From contig NC_090438.1 in NCBI RefSeq assembly GCF_031143425.1, positions 779,661,138 through 779,725,137 of the forward strand: 64,000 nt of DNA, read 5' to 3'. Below the pieces are notes generated by a model, which made no database searches, was not told the DNA's origin, and worked only from the letters and a program-made list of their open reading frames with translations. Both the position numbers and the translations under genes were made by a program. Source of the DNA: Pleurodeles waltl. Its lineage: Eukaryota > Chordata > Amphibia > Caudata > Salamandridae. Below, in pieces: positions 43,839 to 55,992 of the stretch; position 1 is the first letter of the stretch; the number at the start of each line of letters is the position of its first letter.

Positions 43839-46527
43839 TGTAAAGAAATGGCTCCCTGTTGCAGTTACCCCCCACTTTTTGCCTGATACTGATGCTGACT
43901 TGACTGAAAAGTGTGCTGGGACCCTGCTAACCAGGCCCCAGCACCAGTGTTCTTTCACCTAAAATGTACCATTGTTTCCACAATTGGCACAACCCTGGCA
44001 CCTAGGTAAGTCCCTTGTAACTGGTACCCCTGGTACCAAGGGCCCTGATGCCAGGGAAGGTCTCTAAGGGCTGCAGCATGTCTTATGCCACCCTAGGGAC
44101 CCCTCACTCAGCACACACACTGCTTGCCAGCTTGTGTGTGCTGATGGGGAGAAAATGACTAAGTCGACATGGCACTCCCCTCAGGGTGCCATGCCAACCT
44201 CCCACTGCCTGTGGCATAGGTAAGTCACCCCTCTAGTAGGCCTTACAGCCCTAAGGCAGGGTGCACTATACCACAGGTGAGGGCATATGTGCATGAGCAC
44301 TATGCCCCTACAGTGTCTAAGCAAAACCTTAGACATTGTAAGAGCAGGGTAGCCATAAGAGTATATGGGCTGGGAGTCTGTCAAAAACGAACTCCACAGC
44401 TCCATAATGGCTACACTGAATACTGGGAAGTTTAGTATCAAACTTCTCAGAATAATAAACCCACACTGATGCCAGTGTTGGATTTATTAAAAAATGCACA
44501 CAGAGAGCATCTTAGAGATGCCCCCTGTATTTTACCCAATTGTTCAGTGTAGGCTGACTGGTTCCAGCAGCCTGCCACAACCAAGACATGTTGCTGGCCC
44601 CATGGGGAGAGTGCCTTTGTCACTCTGAGGCCAGTAACAAAGCCTGCACTGGGTGGAGATGCTAACACCTCCCCCAGGCAGGAGATGTAACACCTGGCGG
44701 TGAGCCTCAAAGGCTCACCCCTTTGTCACAGCACAGCAGGGCACTCCAGCTTAGTGGAGTTGCCCGCCCCCTCCGGCCACGGCCCCCACTTTTGGCGGCA
44801 AGGCTGGAGGAAACAAAGAAAACAACAAGGAGGAGTCACTGACCAGTCAGGACAGCCCCTAAGGTGTCCTGAGCTGAAGTGACTCTAACTTTTAGAAATC
44901 CTCCATCTTACAGATGGAGGATTCCCCCAATAGGATTAGGGATGTGACCCCCTCCCCTTGGGAGGAGGCACAAAGAGGGTGTACTCACCCTCAGGGCTAG
45001 TAGCCATTGGCTACTAACCCCCCCCAGACCTAAACACGCCCTTAAATTTAGTATTTAAGGGCTCTCCCTGAACCTAGAAATTAGATTCCTGCAACAACAA
45101 GAAGGAGGACTGCCTAGCTGAAAAACCCCTGCAGAGGAAGACCAGAAGACAACAACTGCCTTGGCTCCAGAAACTCACCGGCCTGTCTCCTGCCTTCCAA
45201 AGAACTCTGCTCCAGCGACGCCTTCCAAAGGGACCAGCGACCTCTGAATCCTCTGAGGACTGCCCTGCTTCTTCGACGACAAGGAACTCCCGAGGACAGC
45301 GGACCTGCTCCAAAAAGACTGCAATTTTATCCAAAGGAGCAGCTTTAAAGAACCCTGCAATCTCCCCGCAAGAAGCGTGAGACTTGCAACACTGCACCCG
45401 GCGACCCCGACTCGGCTGGTGGAGAACCAACACCTCAGGGAGGACCCCCGGACTACTCTACGACTGTGAGTACCAAAACCTGTCCCCCCTGAGCCCCCAC
45501 AGCGCCGCCTGCAGAGGGAATCCCGAGGCTTCCCCTGACCGCGACTCTCTGAAACCTAAGTCCCGACGCCTGGAAAAGACCCTGCACCCGCAGCCCCCAG
45601 GACCTGAGGGACCGGACTTTCACTGCAGAAGTGACCCCCAGGAGTCCCTCTCCCTTGCCCAAGTGGAGGTTTCCCCGAGGAAGCCCCCCCTTGCCTGCCT
45701 GCAGCGCTGAAGAGATCCCTTGATCTCTCATTGACTTCCATTGCGAACCCGACGCTTGTTCTAACACTGCACCCGGCCGCCCCCGCGCCGCTGAGGGTGA
45801 AATTTCTGTGTGGGCTTGTGTCCCCCCCCCCGGTGCCCTACAAAACCCCCCTGGTCTGCCCTCCGAAGACGCGGGTACTTACCTGCTGGCAGACTGGAAC
45901 CGGGCCACCCCCTTCTCTCCATTGGAGCCTATGCGTTTTGGGCACCACTTTGAACTCTGCTCCTGACCGGCCCTGAGCTGCTGGTGTGGTAACTTTGGGG
46001 TTGCTCTGAACCCCCAACGGTGGGCTACCTTGGACCAAGAACTGAACCCTGTAAGTGTCTTACTTACCTGGTAAAACTAACAAAAACTTACCTCCCCCAG
46101 GAACTGTGAAAATTGCACAAAGTGTCCACTTTTAAAGTAGCTTTTTGTCAATAACTTGAAAAGTATACATGCAATTGAAATGATTCAAAGTTCCTAATGT
46201 ACTTACCTGCAATACCTTTCAAACAAGATATTACATGTTAAATTTGAACCTGTGGTTCTTAAAATAAACTAAGAAAAGATATTTTTCTATACAAAACCTA
46301 TTGGCTGGATTTGTCTCTGAGTGTGTGTACCTCATTTATTGTCTGTGTATGTACAACAAATGCTTAACACTACTCCTTGGATAAGCCTACTGCTCGACCA
46401 CACTACCACAAAATAGAGCATTAGTATTATCTCTTTTTACCACTATTCTACCTCTAAGGGGAACCCTTCGACTCTGTGCATGCTATTCCTTACTTTGAAA
46501 TAGCACATACAGAGCCAACTTCCTACA
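43839..46527 (+). mobile_element. Solo LTR (C), mosaic type, TGTAA duplication
   Basis: 2689 bp, starts TGTAAAGAAATGGCTCCC and ends CTTCCTACA. TGTAA at 43834-43838 and 46528-46532 is the target duplication. The first part matches the D/E LTR type (GGCTCCCTGTTGCAG), while from about 44560 it matches the A/gypsy type (CACAACCAAGACATGTTGCTGG). Hairpin at 44897-44923 with loop TAC. Confidence 0.93.
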
Positions 46528-47046
46528 TGTAAATTGCTACAAACCTATTACATACCCACTCACTCCAGCTTGACGGAATACCTATGTAGTACCTGCTGCA
46601 GTGGTCTGTGGACTCAGTGGACTACTGGGGATACAAGAGCATACCTACCCTGCCTTGGTTATGCTCGATAATTACGATTAAGCGACGCAGAAAATCTTGG
46701 CGGCCATAGACTGCTGAATACAATTGCTGCTGTCTTATATTGGTAGAATAGTGATTATGAAGACGGTAGTATTGCCTAGATTCTTGTTTTTGTTCAAAAC
46801 CTCCCAATGCTGCTGCGGTCCCGAGTGCTGTTCACTCTTCGGACTCTTATGATCCGATAAGCTTAGGCCAGAAAGCAGTCACAGGTGAGGTGGGAAACAT
46901 TGGCTTTACCTTATGAAATTGGAAGTCTCAATTCCCCAGACTTAGAAGCATATTATAACGCAGAGCAGAGTATTTTTGCCAATTACCTGGCCCATGGTCC
47001 TGAAGCCTTACTGCATCTTTGTCTTCAGTGTGATCCAGCAGAGCCA
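46528..47046 (+). pseudogene. L1-like ORF2, middle part
   Basis: Reads KTVVLPRFLFLFKT near 46760-46800, corresponding to the KMNILPKFLYLFQ region downstream of the L1 RT, and PDLEAYYNAEQS near 46937-46975, corresponding to the LPDL.LYY.A segment. Stops separate these blocks. It is cut at 47046 by DIRS #4 and resumes at 57655. Confidence 0.7.
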
Positions 47047-47494
47047 CTTCTCTTCCAGGGGATCCTCATCAATAGTCATAAACATTGAATATTCCCGCCC
47101 TCGTGCGGGGACCCCGGAGCATATATATATAAAATACATACATATTATCATGTGTAAAACAGCAATGCAGGCTATAATCATAAATAGGCTAAAATGCTTT
47201 ATTTCTATGCAAGTTTTTTTTTTTTTATATTATAAAATCACAATAGATCATAAATATCTACCTAAGCCCCAAAAACTGGACTTAGGGAAGTAAACAGCAG
47301 TAAATAGCAGAGAAAAATAGAAAAAAACACATTGAAAAACAATGAAGCATTCTTAGCCAATAGGCTGCATGCAGGTTAACACAGGAGAACCATAAAAACT
47401 TTGGCACCGTGCCTTTAAGACCCTGAGCACCTCCAGTATCCCACCATGCCTCAGGGGTGAAGGGAAGGTGACAGTTGGTTCACAGTTAGGTCAG
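47047..47494 (+). repeat. Left inverted terminal repeat of DIRS #4
   Basis: Reverse complement of 55622-55992 plus 57549-57654. Contains the start TTCTCTTCCAGGGGATCCTC, a GCGGGGACCCCGGAGC block, a short TA tract at about 47125-47133 and a T-run. The right copy of the TA tract is where Tc1 copy 2 inserted. Confidence 0.9.
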
Positions 47495-47650
47495 TTCTTT
47501 TTTCCGGCTTCTTCTGAGAGGATCCTGGAGCATTGAGCTCTCAGTTTTTCTGAGTTTTTTCTTCAGAAAAATCCCTAAAAATAGTGTTTTTCCTGTTTAC
47601 TCGACAGATAACATCTTTTGTCTGAGTTTGGCAGTCTTTTCTGACAGAAA

Positions 47651-49755
47651 ATGCCATCTCTTTTTGTAAAATGTCCTTCTTGTGGGAAGAAGAAAGCCCA
47701 GTCAGACCCACACTCTCTGTGTATTGTCTGCCTGCCACAGAGTCACTGTCCTGACACCTGCAAGTATTGTAAGAAGATGTCAAGGAGGACTCTCAAAGAC
47801 AGAGAGAAAATCAGGCTACATGGGCTTCAGGAGAGGAAAAAGTCAACATCCTCTTCACTTCCCAGGCCTACAACAGAAGGAATGGCCAGATCGACGTCGA
47901 CAGGTAGGATTGTGCCTGTTTGTTCTCCATCGACGTCATCGGCGCCACCGTCTCACCGGCATAGATCGCCGTCGACGGTGACCAGACCGACGTCGAGGGA
48001 CAAAGCGTCGAAGCATGGACAGCACAGGGATACATCTCCGTCGACGGCAGGGCGCCGTTCGGCGTCGAGCCATCTCTGGCGCTCCCGTTCGCCGTCGAGA
48101 ACATCTCGCCCCTTGGCGTCGAAGGACACGACGCCAAAAACACCACGACGGCATGAACATCCGCCGTCGACCACTCGCCACTCAACGTCGAGACACACAA
48201 CGGCGAGTAGGTCCAGGTCCCGCGATCGGCGTCAAGACATTCAACGTCAAGACCTTCGACGTCAACACCTTCGACGTCGAGAACAGACCAGCCATCGCAA
48301 CTTTCGACGTCGAGGATGCAATCGACGTCGACACAACCTTCAGTTGTGTCACAGGCAGTAGAGCCAGCGGAAAAAGCTCCCTCACCGGTGGTCTCTATAC
48401 GGAGTGCATCATCCCATTCCAGAGCGGGCTCATCGCGGCATGTTTCTCCCATCACTCTATCACCTAGATGGTTAGAGAGCCTGAATAGACCGGCAGCATC
48501 CCCGGATTCCCAATACTCTAGGATGTATTCTCCTACTGTCTCATTACCTAGAACGCCATCGCCTACAGCTAGAGCAGGACGGGCTCGTTCTGCTTCTCGT
48601 CAGCCGACCACAAGACCTGCTCACTCTGCTACAGCTTCTCGTAGCAGGTCTCGTTCACGAAGGAGAACTAGGTCGCGAACACCACACAGAAGATCACCTT
48701 CTTGGTCTTCTTCAGGATCGTCTGTTGGGCGCTACTCCCCCACACTGACAGATTCTCCACCTGCTAGGATCTCACCGGTGGATGATATCACCACTTTTAA
48801 TGAGGTTCTTTTAAGGGGAGCGCAGAAACTAAATATTGAGGTACCGGAGCCGGCCACCTCATCCTCAGTTATCTTTGAGACCCTACAACACAGATCAGTC
48901 TCGAGAAAACTGCTGCCACTAGTACCGGGTTTGCTGCAACCTACTATGGACACCTTTCTGACTCCAGCCACTCTCAAGTCTGCCCCGGCTAGGATTCAAA
49001 AGAAGTACAAAGCTCCGGAGCAAGATCCTTTATTCCTGCGGAAGGATCCGCCACCGGACTCTGTTATCTTAGCCGTAGCCAGAAAAACACACTCTGTGGC
49101 ATCATCTTCCACAGTCCCCCCGGATAAGGAGAGCAGACACCTAGACTCCCTGGGGAGAAAGATGTGCGGTACGGCGGCATCTGCTATGAAGGTCTCCAGC
49201 GCCTCAGCACTTCTGGGCAGATATGACCGCTCTCTGTGGGACTCACTCCACAGATTTACAGAAAAGTTGCCCAGGGAAGATAGACAGGACTTCCAGGAAA
49301 TCTTGCAGGAAGGGGGCCTAGTATCTAACCAGGTCATCAGCGCGGCGGCGGACGGGGCGGATTTGGCTGCGCATGGGTATGCGCACGGAATCTGCGCTAG
49401 GAGGTCTTCCTGGCTACGGCTCACGGGTCTGAAACAGGAAGCACAGCAACGCATTTTAAACCTCCCATTCAGCGGGAATTCGTTGTTCGGTACCCACGCA
49501 GATGAAGAGATGGCCCGAATGAAAACGGAGGTGGACACTATGAGGGCAGTGGGCCTGGAACGTAAGAAAGACTTCAGGCGGAGGTACAGGCCGTACGACA
49601 GACGACCATTCCAGCAGAGGGTTCAAACCCCTCACTGGTCTCAGAGGCCACAACAACGACAGGGACGTCCCCTGTTTCAGGCACGTAGACCCACAAGAGA
49701 CCGAGGGGCAAGTAGACCTCAACAGTCTACAGCAAAGACACCAACCAAGCAATGA
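47651..49755 (+). pseudogene. gag: DIRS #4 gag-like gene, one frameshift
   Basis: Starts MPSLFVKCPSCGKKKAQSD with Cys motifs CPSCGKKK, CIVCLPQSH and CKYCKKMSRR, like the other DIRS gags. A Ser/Thr/Arg-rich stretch encoded by repeated GTCGA/ACGTC units covers about 47890-48330. A frame change within it (near 48230) splits the gene; the second part runs 48316-49755 with SR-rich sequence (RSRSRSRRRTRSRTPHRR) and the conserved WLRLTGLKQEAQQRILNLPF and SGNSLFGTHAD blocks. The gag stop overlaps the next start as ATGA at 49752-49755. Confidence 0.87.
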
Positions 49756-51666
49756 AGCATTGCTTCCCTCAGCACTGTGCACCACTCCGGTGGGGGGAAG
49801 TATTACGCATCATCTTCACGAGTGGCACTCCATCACAAGAGACAAATGGGTGCTCAATATTGTCGAACATGGCTATTCTCTCCTTTCCAAAAAACCTCCG
49901 CCACACTTGCCGCCAGCAAGATGTTTTCCTTCTCAGCCTGCTACGCAAGGAAGTTCTTGCACTCCTACAAAAGAAAGCTGTAGAAAAGGTTCCTCCGGCA
50001 CAAAAAGGAAAAGGGGTGTACTCCCGTTACTTTCTGGTGGCGAAAAAAGGTCAACAGGGCATCTTCAGGCCAATTCTGGACTTACGGCTCCTGAACAAGT
50101 ACATAAGAAAACAGAAGTTCAGGATGCTAGCCCTTCACCAGATTGTTCCGCAACTGCATGAGGGAGACTGGATGTGCTCCATCGACCTACAGGATGCATA
50201 TTTTCACATCCCAATAGCATCCAAACATCGGAAATTCTTACGTTTCCAGATAGCGTCACAGCACTACCAATTCAGAGTCCTACCATTCGGCCTGAAGTCT
50301 GCACCCCGAGTCTTTTCAAAATGTGTAGCAGTGGTAGCGGCACATCTTCGAAGGCAAAAAATATTCGTCTACCCCTACATGGACGACTGGCTATTGAAGG
50401 CTTCCTCTCCGGATCAGGCGAGAAAACATCGAGACATTGTACTAAGAACTTTCGAGTCTCTAGGTCTTCAAATCAACCACAACAAGTCAACCTTGATTCC
50501 AACACAAAACCTCCACTACCTGGGAGCTATACTAAACACAGAGCTCCAAAGAGTGTATCCTTCGGAGGAACGACTTTTATCAATCCACAGGAAGTGTCAA
50601 CAACTATTAACAGCCGATGCACCTACTGCTCGTCAGGTGACATCGCTTCTGGGCTCCATGGCTTCATGCATCTTCATTGTCCCGAATGCCAGGCTACACA
50701 TGAGGCCCCTTCAGGAGGCATTAGAGAACAACTGGAGCCAAAAGACTGGTCGCTGGGAGGACAGAGTACGACTACCAGCAGCGGCTTTTCAATCACTACA
50801 ATGGTGGATGCACAGACCTCACCTGTCGATAGGTTCTCCGTTTCACCAGACAATTCCAGCCGACACTCTGGTAATTGATGCGTCTCTTCAGGGTTGGGGT
50901 GCTCATCTGGGTTCCTTCCAAGCTCAGGGTCTGTGGTCCGACAAGGAAAAGAACTATCACATAAATCTACTGGAGCTCAGAGCGGTCCATCTGGCTCTCA
51001 AATCTTTCTCTCCATTGGTTCAGGGGAAATCTCTCCTAATTCAGACAGACAATACAACCACAATGTATTACCTGAACAAACAGGGGGGAACAAGATCACT
51101 ACCTGTCTCGAGAGTCCCAAACGATATGGCATTGGCTCCTGGCCAGGGGAATGTCTATCACAGCGGTACACCTGCCAGGTCAGCAAAACGTAGAGGCAGA
51201 TTTCCTGAGCAGACATCTAGAAGACGCGCACGACTGGGTCCTACACGACGAAGTCGTCGAGGACATCTTCGGTCAATGGGGTCGACCCCAGTTGGATCTC
51301 TTTGCAGACGAAGCAAACAAGAAATGCCCAGACTTCGCATCCAGGTTCTGCCGTCCGGGATCTCAAGGAAATGCCCTGTTGATCAACTGGTCAGGGATAT
51401 TTCTCTACGCCTTTCCACCGATTCCCCTCATACCGGCAGTAATCAACAAACTTTACAACTCCAGAACCAGAATGATTCTGATAGCGCCACAATGGCCCCG
51501 CCAATTCTGGTACACGGATCTACTCAACTTATCAGAAAAACCTCACAGGAGGTTGCCGTGCAGACCGGATCTCCTGAGCAGAATGGAAGGCAGAATCCTA
51601 CATCCCAACCTTCCCTCTCTGAGCTTGACAGCATGGCTCCTGAATTCCTACAGTATGGGCACCTAG
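49752..51666 (+). pseudogene. DIRS #4 reverse transcriptase / RNase H, one frameshift
   Basis: The ATG at 49752 overlaps the gag stop (ATGA). RT motifs: YFLVAKKG with RPILDLRLLN, SIDLQDAYFHIPI, LPFGLKSAPRVF and YMDDW (Met variant of YLDDW). RNase H: VIDASLQGWGAHL, HINLLELRAV and QTDNTTTMYYLNKQGG. A one-base loss near 51105 moves the rest of RNase H into another frame (VEADFLSRHLED, LDLFADEANKK, LIAPQWPRQFWY, ending at 51666). Because of that loss the original frame reads straight into the recombinase, giving an apparent 798-codon fused frame to 52148. Confidence 0.92.
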
Positions 51667-54600
51667 GGCTCTCACAGGAGTGCATGAACATCTTGAAAGA
51701 GTCAAAACGACCTTCCACGCGGCGTTCTTACGCTTTTAAGTGGAAGAGATTTTACATCTGGTGCTCTCAACAAGGTATAAATCCCATACGAGCTCAGGAG
51801 GATGTCATACTGTCCTATTTGCTTCATCTGGCGAAGTCTGGTCTGCAGGTATCTTCTATTAAGGTTCATTTGTCTGCAATTACAGCGTATCGTAAGTCGC
51901 CTTCTCAGGAATCCTTCTTTACGATACCTGTAGTCAAGGATTTCTTAGAAGGCTTGAAAAAGGTTTTTCCTCCCATTCGGAGACCTTCTCCTCCATGGGA
52001 ACTGAATGTAGTCCTGTCAAAACTTATGGGCCCTCCCTTTGAACCTATCCACAAGGCCTCTTTACAGCACCTTACGTGGAAGACGGCTTTTTTGGTGGCC
52101 ATTACTTCAGCGAGGAGGGTCAGCGAAATTCAGGCTCTGTCTTTGTAAAGAAATGGCTCCCTGTTGCAGGTACCCCCCACTTTTTGCCTGATACTGATGC
52201 TGACTTGACTGAGAAGTGTGCTGGGACCCTGCTAACCAGGCCCCAGCACCAGTGTTCTTTAACCTAAAATGTACCATTGTTTCCACAATTGGCACAACCC
52301 TGGCACCTAGGTAAGTCCCTTGTAACTGGTACCAAGGGCCCTGATGCCAGGGAAGGTCTCTAAGGGCTGCAGCATGTCTTATGCCACCCCAGGGACCCCT
52401 CACTCAGCACAGACACACTGCTTGCCAGCTTGTGTGTGCTGATGGGGAGAAAATGACTGTCGACATGGCACTCCCCTCAGGGTGCCATGCCAACCTCCCA
52501 CTGCCTGTGGCATTGTTAAGTCACCCCTCTAGTAGGCCTTACAGCCCTAAGGCAGGGTGCACTATACCACAGGTGAGGGCATATGTGCATGAGCACTATG
52601 CCCCTACAGTGTCTAAGCAAAACCTTAGACATTGTAAGTGCAGGGTAGCCATAAGAGTATATGGGCTGGGAGTCTGTCAAAAACGAACTCCACAGCTCCA
52701 TAATGGCTACACTGAATACTGGGAAGTTTAGTATCAAACTTCTCAGAATAATAAACCCACACTGATGCCAGTGTTGGATTTATTAAAAAATGCACACAGA
52801 GGGCATCTTAGAGATACCCCCTGTATTTTACCCAATTGTTCAGTGCAGGACTGACTGGTCTGTGCCAGCCTGCTGCTGAGAGACGAGTGTCTGACCTCAT
52901 GCGGTGAGAGCCTTTGTGCTCTCTGAGGACAGAAACAAAGCCTGCTCTGGGTGGAGGTGCTTCACACCTCCCCCCTGCAGGAACTGTAACACCTAGCAGT
53001 GAGCTTCAAAGGCTCAAGCTTCGTGTTACAATGCCCCAGGGCACTCCAGCTAGTGGAGATGCCCGCCTCCTGGACCCAGCCCCCACTTTTGGCGGCAAGT
53101 CCAGGAGAGATAATGAGAAAAACAAGGAGGAGTCACTGGCCAGTCAGGACAGCCCCTAAGGTGTCCTGAGCTGAGGTGACTCTAACTTTTAGAAATCCTC
53201 CATCTTGCAGATGGAGGATTCCCCCAATAGGATTAGGGATGTGACCCCCTCCCCTTGGGAGGAGGCACAAAGAGGGTGTACCCACCCTCAGGGCTAGTAA
53301 CCATTGGCTACTAACCCCCCAGACCTAAACACGCCCATAAATTTAGTACTTAAGGGCTTCCCTGAACCTAAAGATTTAGATTCCTGCAACAACAAGAAGG
53401 ACTGCCTAGCTGAAAACCCCTGCAGAGGAAGACCAGAAGACAACAACTGCCTTGGCTCCAGAAACTCACCGGCCTGTCTCCTGCCTTCCAAAGAACTCTG
53501 CTCCAGCGACGCCTTCCAAAGGGACCAGCGACCTCTGAATCCTCTGAGGACTGCCCTGCTTCGACGACGACAAGAAACTCCCGAGGACAGCGGACCTGCT
53601 CCAAAAAGACTGCAACTTTGTTTCAAGAAGCAGCTTTAAAGAACCCTGCAACTCCCCGCAAGAAGCGTGAGACTTGCAACACTGCACCCGGCGACCCCGA
53701 CTCGGCTGGTGGAGAACCAACACCTCAGGGAGGACCCCCGGACTACTCTACGACTGTGAGTACCAAAACCTGTCCCCCCTGAGCCCCCACAGCGCCGCCT
53801 GCAGAGGGAATCCCGAGGCTTCCCCTGACCGCGACTCTCTGAAACCTAAGTCCAGACGCCTGGAAAAGACCCTGCACCCGCAGCCCCCAGGACCTGAAGG
53901 ACCGGACTTTCACTGCAGAAGTGACCCCCAGGAGTCCCTCTCCCTTGCCCAAGTGGAGGTTTCCCCGAGGAAGCCCCCCCTTGCCTGCCTGCAGCGCTGA
54001 AGAGATCCCTTGATCTCTCATTGACTAACATTGCGAACCCGACGCCTGTTCTAACACTGCACCCGGCCGCCCCCGCGCCGCTGAGGGTGAAATTTCTGTG
54101 TGGGCTTGTGTCCCCCCGGTGCCCTACAAAACCCCCCTGGTCTGCCCTCCGAAGACGCGGGTACTTACCTGCAAGCAGACCGGAACCGGGGCACCCCCTT
54201 CTCTCCATTATAGCCTATGCGTTTTGGGCACCACTTTGAACTCTGCACCTGACCGGCCCTGAGCTGCTGGTGTGGTGACTTTGGGGTTGCTCTGAACCCC
54301 CAACGGTGGGCTACCTTGGACCAAGAACTGAACCCTGTAAGTGTCTTACTTACCTGGTAAAACTAACAAAAACTTACCTCCCCCAGGAACTGTGAAAATT
54401 GCACTAAGTGTCCACTTTTGAAATAGCTATTTGTGAATAACTTGAAAAGTATACATGCAATTGAAATGATTCAAAGTTCCTAATGTACTTACCTGCAATA
54501 CCTTTCAAACAAGATATTACATGTTAAATTTGAACCTGTGGTTCTTAAAATAAACTAAGAAAAGATATTTTTCTATAACAAAACCTATTGGCTGGATTTG

Positions 54601-55360
54601 TCTCTGAGTGTGTGTTCCTCATTTATTGTCTATGTGTATGTACAGCAAATGCTTAACACTACTCCTTGGATAAGCCTACTGCTCGACCACACTACCACAA
54701 AATAGAGCATTAGTATTATCTATTTTTACCACTATTTTACCTCTAAGGGGAACCCTTGGACTCTGTGCATGCTATTCCTTACTTTGAAATAGCACATACA
54801 GAGCCAACTTCCTACAGTCTTGCAGAGAACCGTACACGGTTTTTCACGATAATAGAGTGGTTCTGCGAACTCACCCATCTTTCCTTCCGAAGGTGGTGTC
54901 AGAATTCCATATCAATCAGACTATATCTTTACCGACTTTCTTTCCCAATCCGGAGACTCCGGCTGAGAAAGCATTGCATTCTTTAGACTTGAAAAGAGTG
55001 CTGAAATTCTATTTGGACAAAACAAAACCGATTAGACATTCTAACCATTTGTTTCTGAATTATGGTCATTTAAGAACAGGAGAGGCAGCGTCTAAACGAA
55101 CGATATCAAGATGGATTGTGTCTTGTATTGTTAACACTTACCAACTGGCTAATAAGCAATTACTGGCTAGGCCAAAAGCGCATTCCACAAGGGGAAAAGC
55201 GGCTACTGCTGCCCTCCTTAACAATGTACCAATTTCCGAGATTTGTAAGGCTGCTACATGGAAGTCTGTGCATACCTTTACTAAGCATTGCTGTTTAGAC
55301 TTGGATGCAAGAGCGGATGCCCAGGTGGGGCAGGCCTCTCTTAGAAATCTATTTGCATGA
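51390..55360 (+). pseudogene. DIRS #4 tyrosine recombinase, split by solo LTR D
   Basis: The first exon-like part runs to 52143 (KRPSTRRSYAFKWKRF, then TSARRVSEIQAL) and the second from 54817 to 55360 (SFLPKVVSEFHINQ, AHSTRGKA, AATWKSVHTF, KHCCLD). The phase is kept across the LTR and one copy of its target duplication, so the gene was open before the insertion. The position of the nucleophilic Tyr (KHY in #1, #2 and #3) is Cys here (TGC near 55288), so this enzyme would lack strand-cleavage activity even without the LTR. First Arg, His and second Arg are present. Confidence 0.9.
52144..54816 (+). mobile_element. Solo LTR (D), GTCTT duplication, in the DIRS #4 recombinase gene
   Basis: 2673 bp, TGTAAAGAAATGGC to CTTCCTACA. 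GTCTT at 52139-52143 and 54817-54821 is the target duplication. D-type central part (CTGCTGAGAGACGAG, CTCCTGGACCCAGCC). Hairpin at 53194-53220. Confidence 0.95.
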
Positions 55361-55432
55361 ATATGTATTCTTTCCTGCACTTCTTTCAGACAGTCCGCAG
55401 AGTTTAGGGATGGGCTTGCTAATCTATTCAAT

Positions 55433-55530
55433 GTTTGACTATTGATGAGGATCCCCTGGAAGAGAAGGATAAGTTACTTACCTGTAAATCCTAGTTCTCT
55501 TCCAGGGGTATCCTCATCAAAGTCATAAAC
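55433..55530 (+). other. DIRS #4 internal complementary region
   Basis: Left arm 55433-55466 and right arm 55495-55530 are inverted repeats (GAGGATCCCCTGGAAGAGAA against TTCTCTTCCAGGGGTATCCTC with one inserted base). The 28-bp spacer (55467-55494) holds GTTACTTACC at 55473-55482. The region is the reverse complement of the end at 57654 joined to the start at 47047. Confidence 0.9.
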
Positions 55531-55621
55531 AACCCACCCTCCTCCCCGGACTCAAGTCTCCTAGAAGTGCAGGACAGATTATCTTTCTGATCAGTTACAC
55601 AGATTGTCACCGTAAAAAAGT

Positions 55622-55992
55622 ACTGACCTAACTGTGAACCAACTGTCACCTTCCCTTCACCCCTGAGGCATGGTGGGATACTGGAGGTGCTCAGGGTCTT
55701 AAAGGCACGGTGCCAAAGTTTTTATGGTTCTCCTGTGTTAACCTGCATGCAGCCTATTGGCTAAGAATGCTTCATTGTTTTTCAATGTGGTTTTTTCTAT
55801 TTTTCTCTGCTATTTACTGCTGTTTACTTCCCTAAGTCCAGTTTTTGGGGCTTAGGTAGATATTTATGATCTATTGTGATTTTATAATATAAAAAAAAAA
55901 AACTTGCATAGAAATAAAGCATTTTAGCCTATTTATGATTATAGCCTGCATTGCTGTTTTACACATGATAATATGTATGTATTTTATATATA
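55622..55992 (+). repeat. Right inverted repeat of DIRS #4, first part
   Basis: Mirrors about 47130-47494. It is interrupted by Tc1 copy 2 at its TA tract and continues at 57549-57654, which mirrors 47047-47125 and ends GGTAAGTAACTTATCC. Confidence 0.9.
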
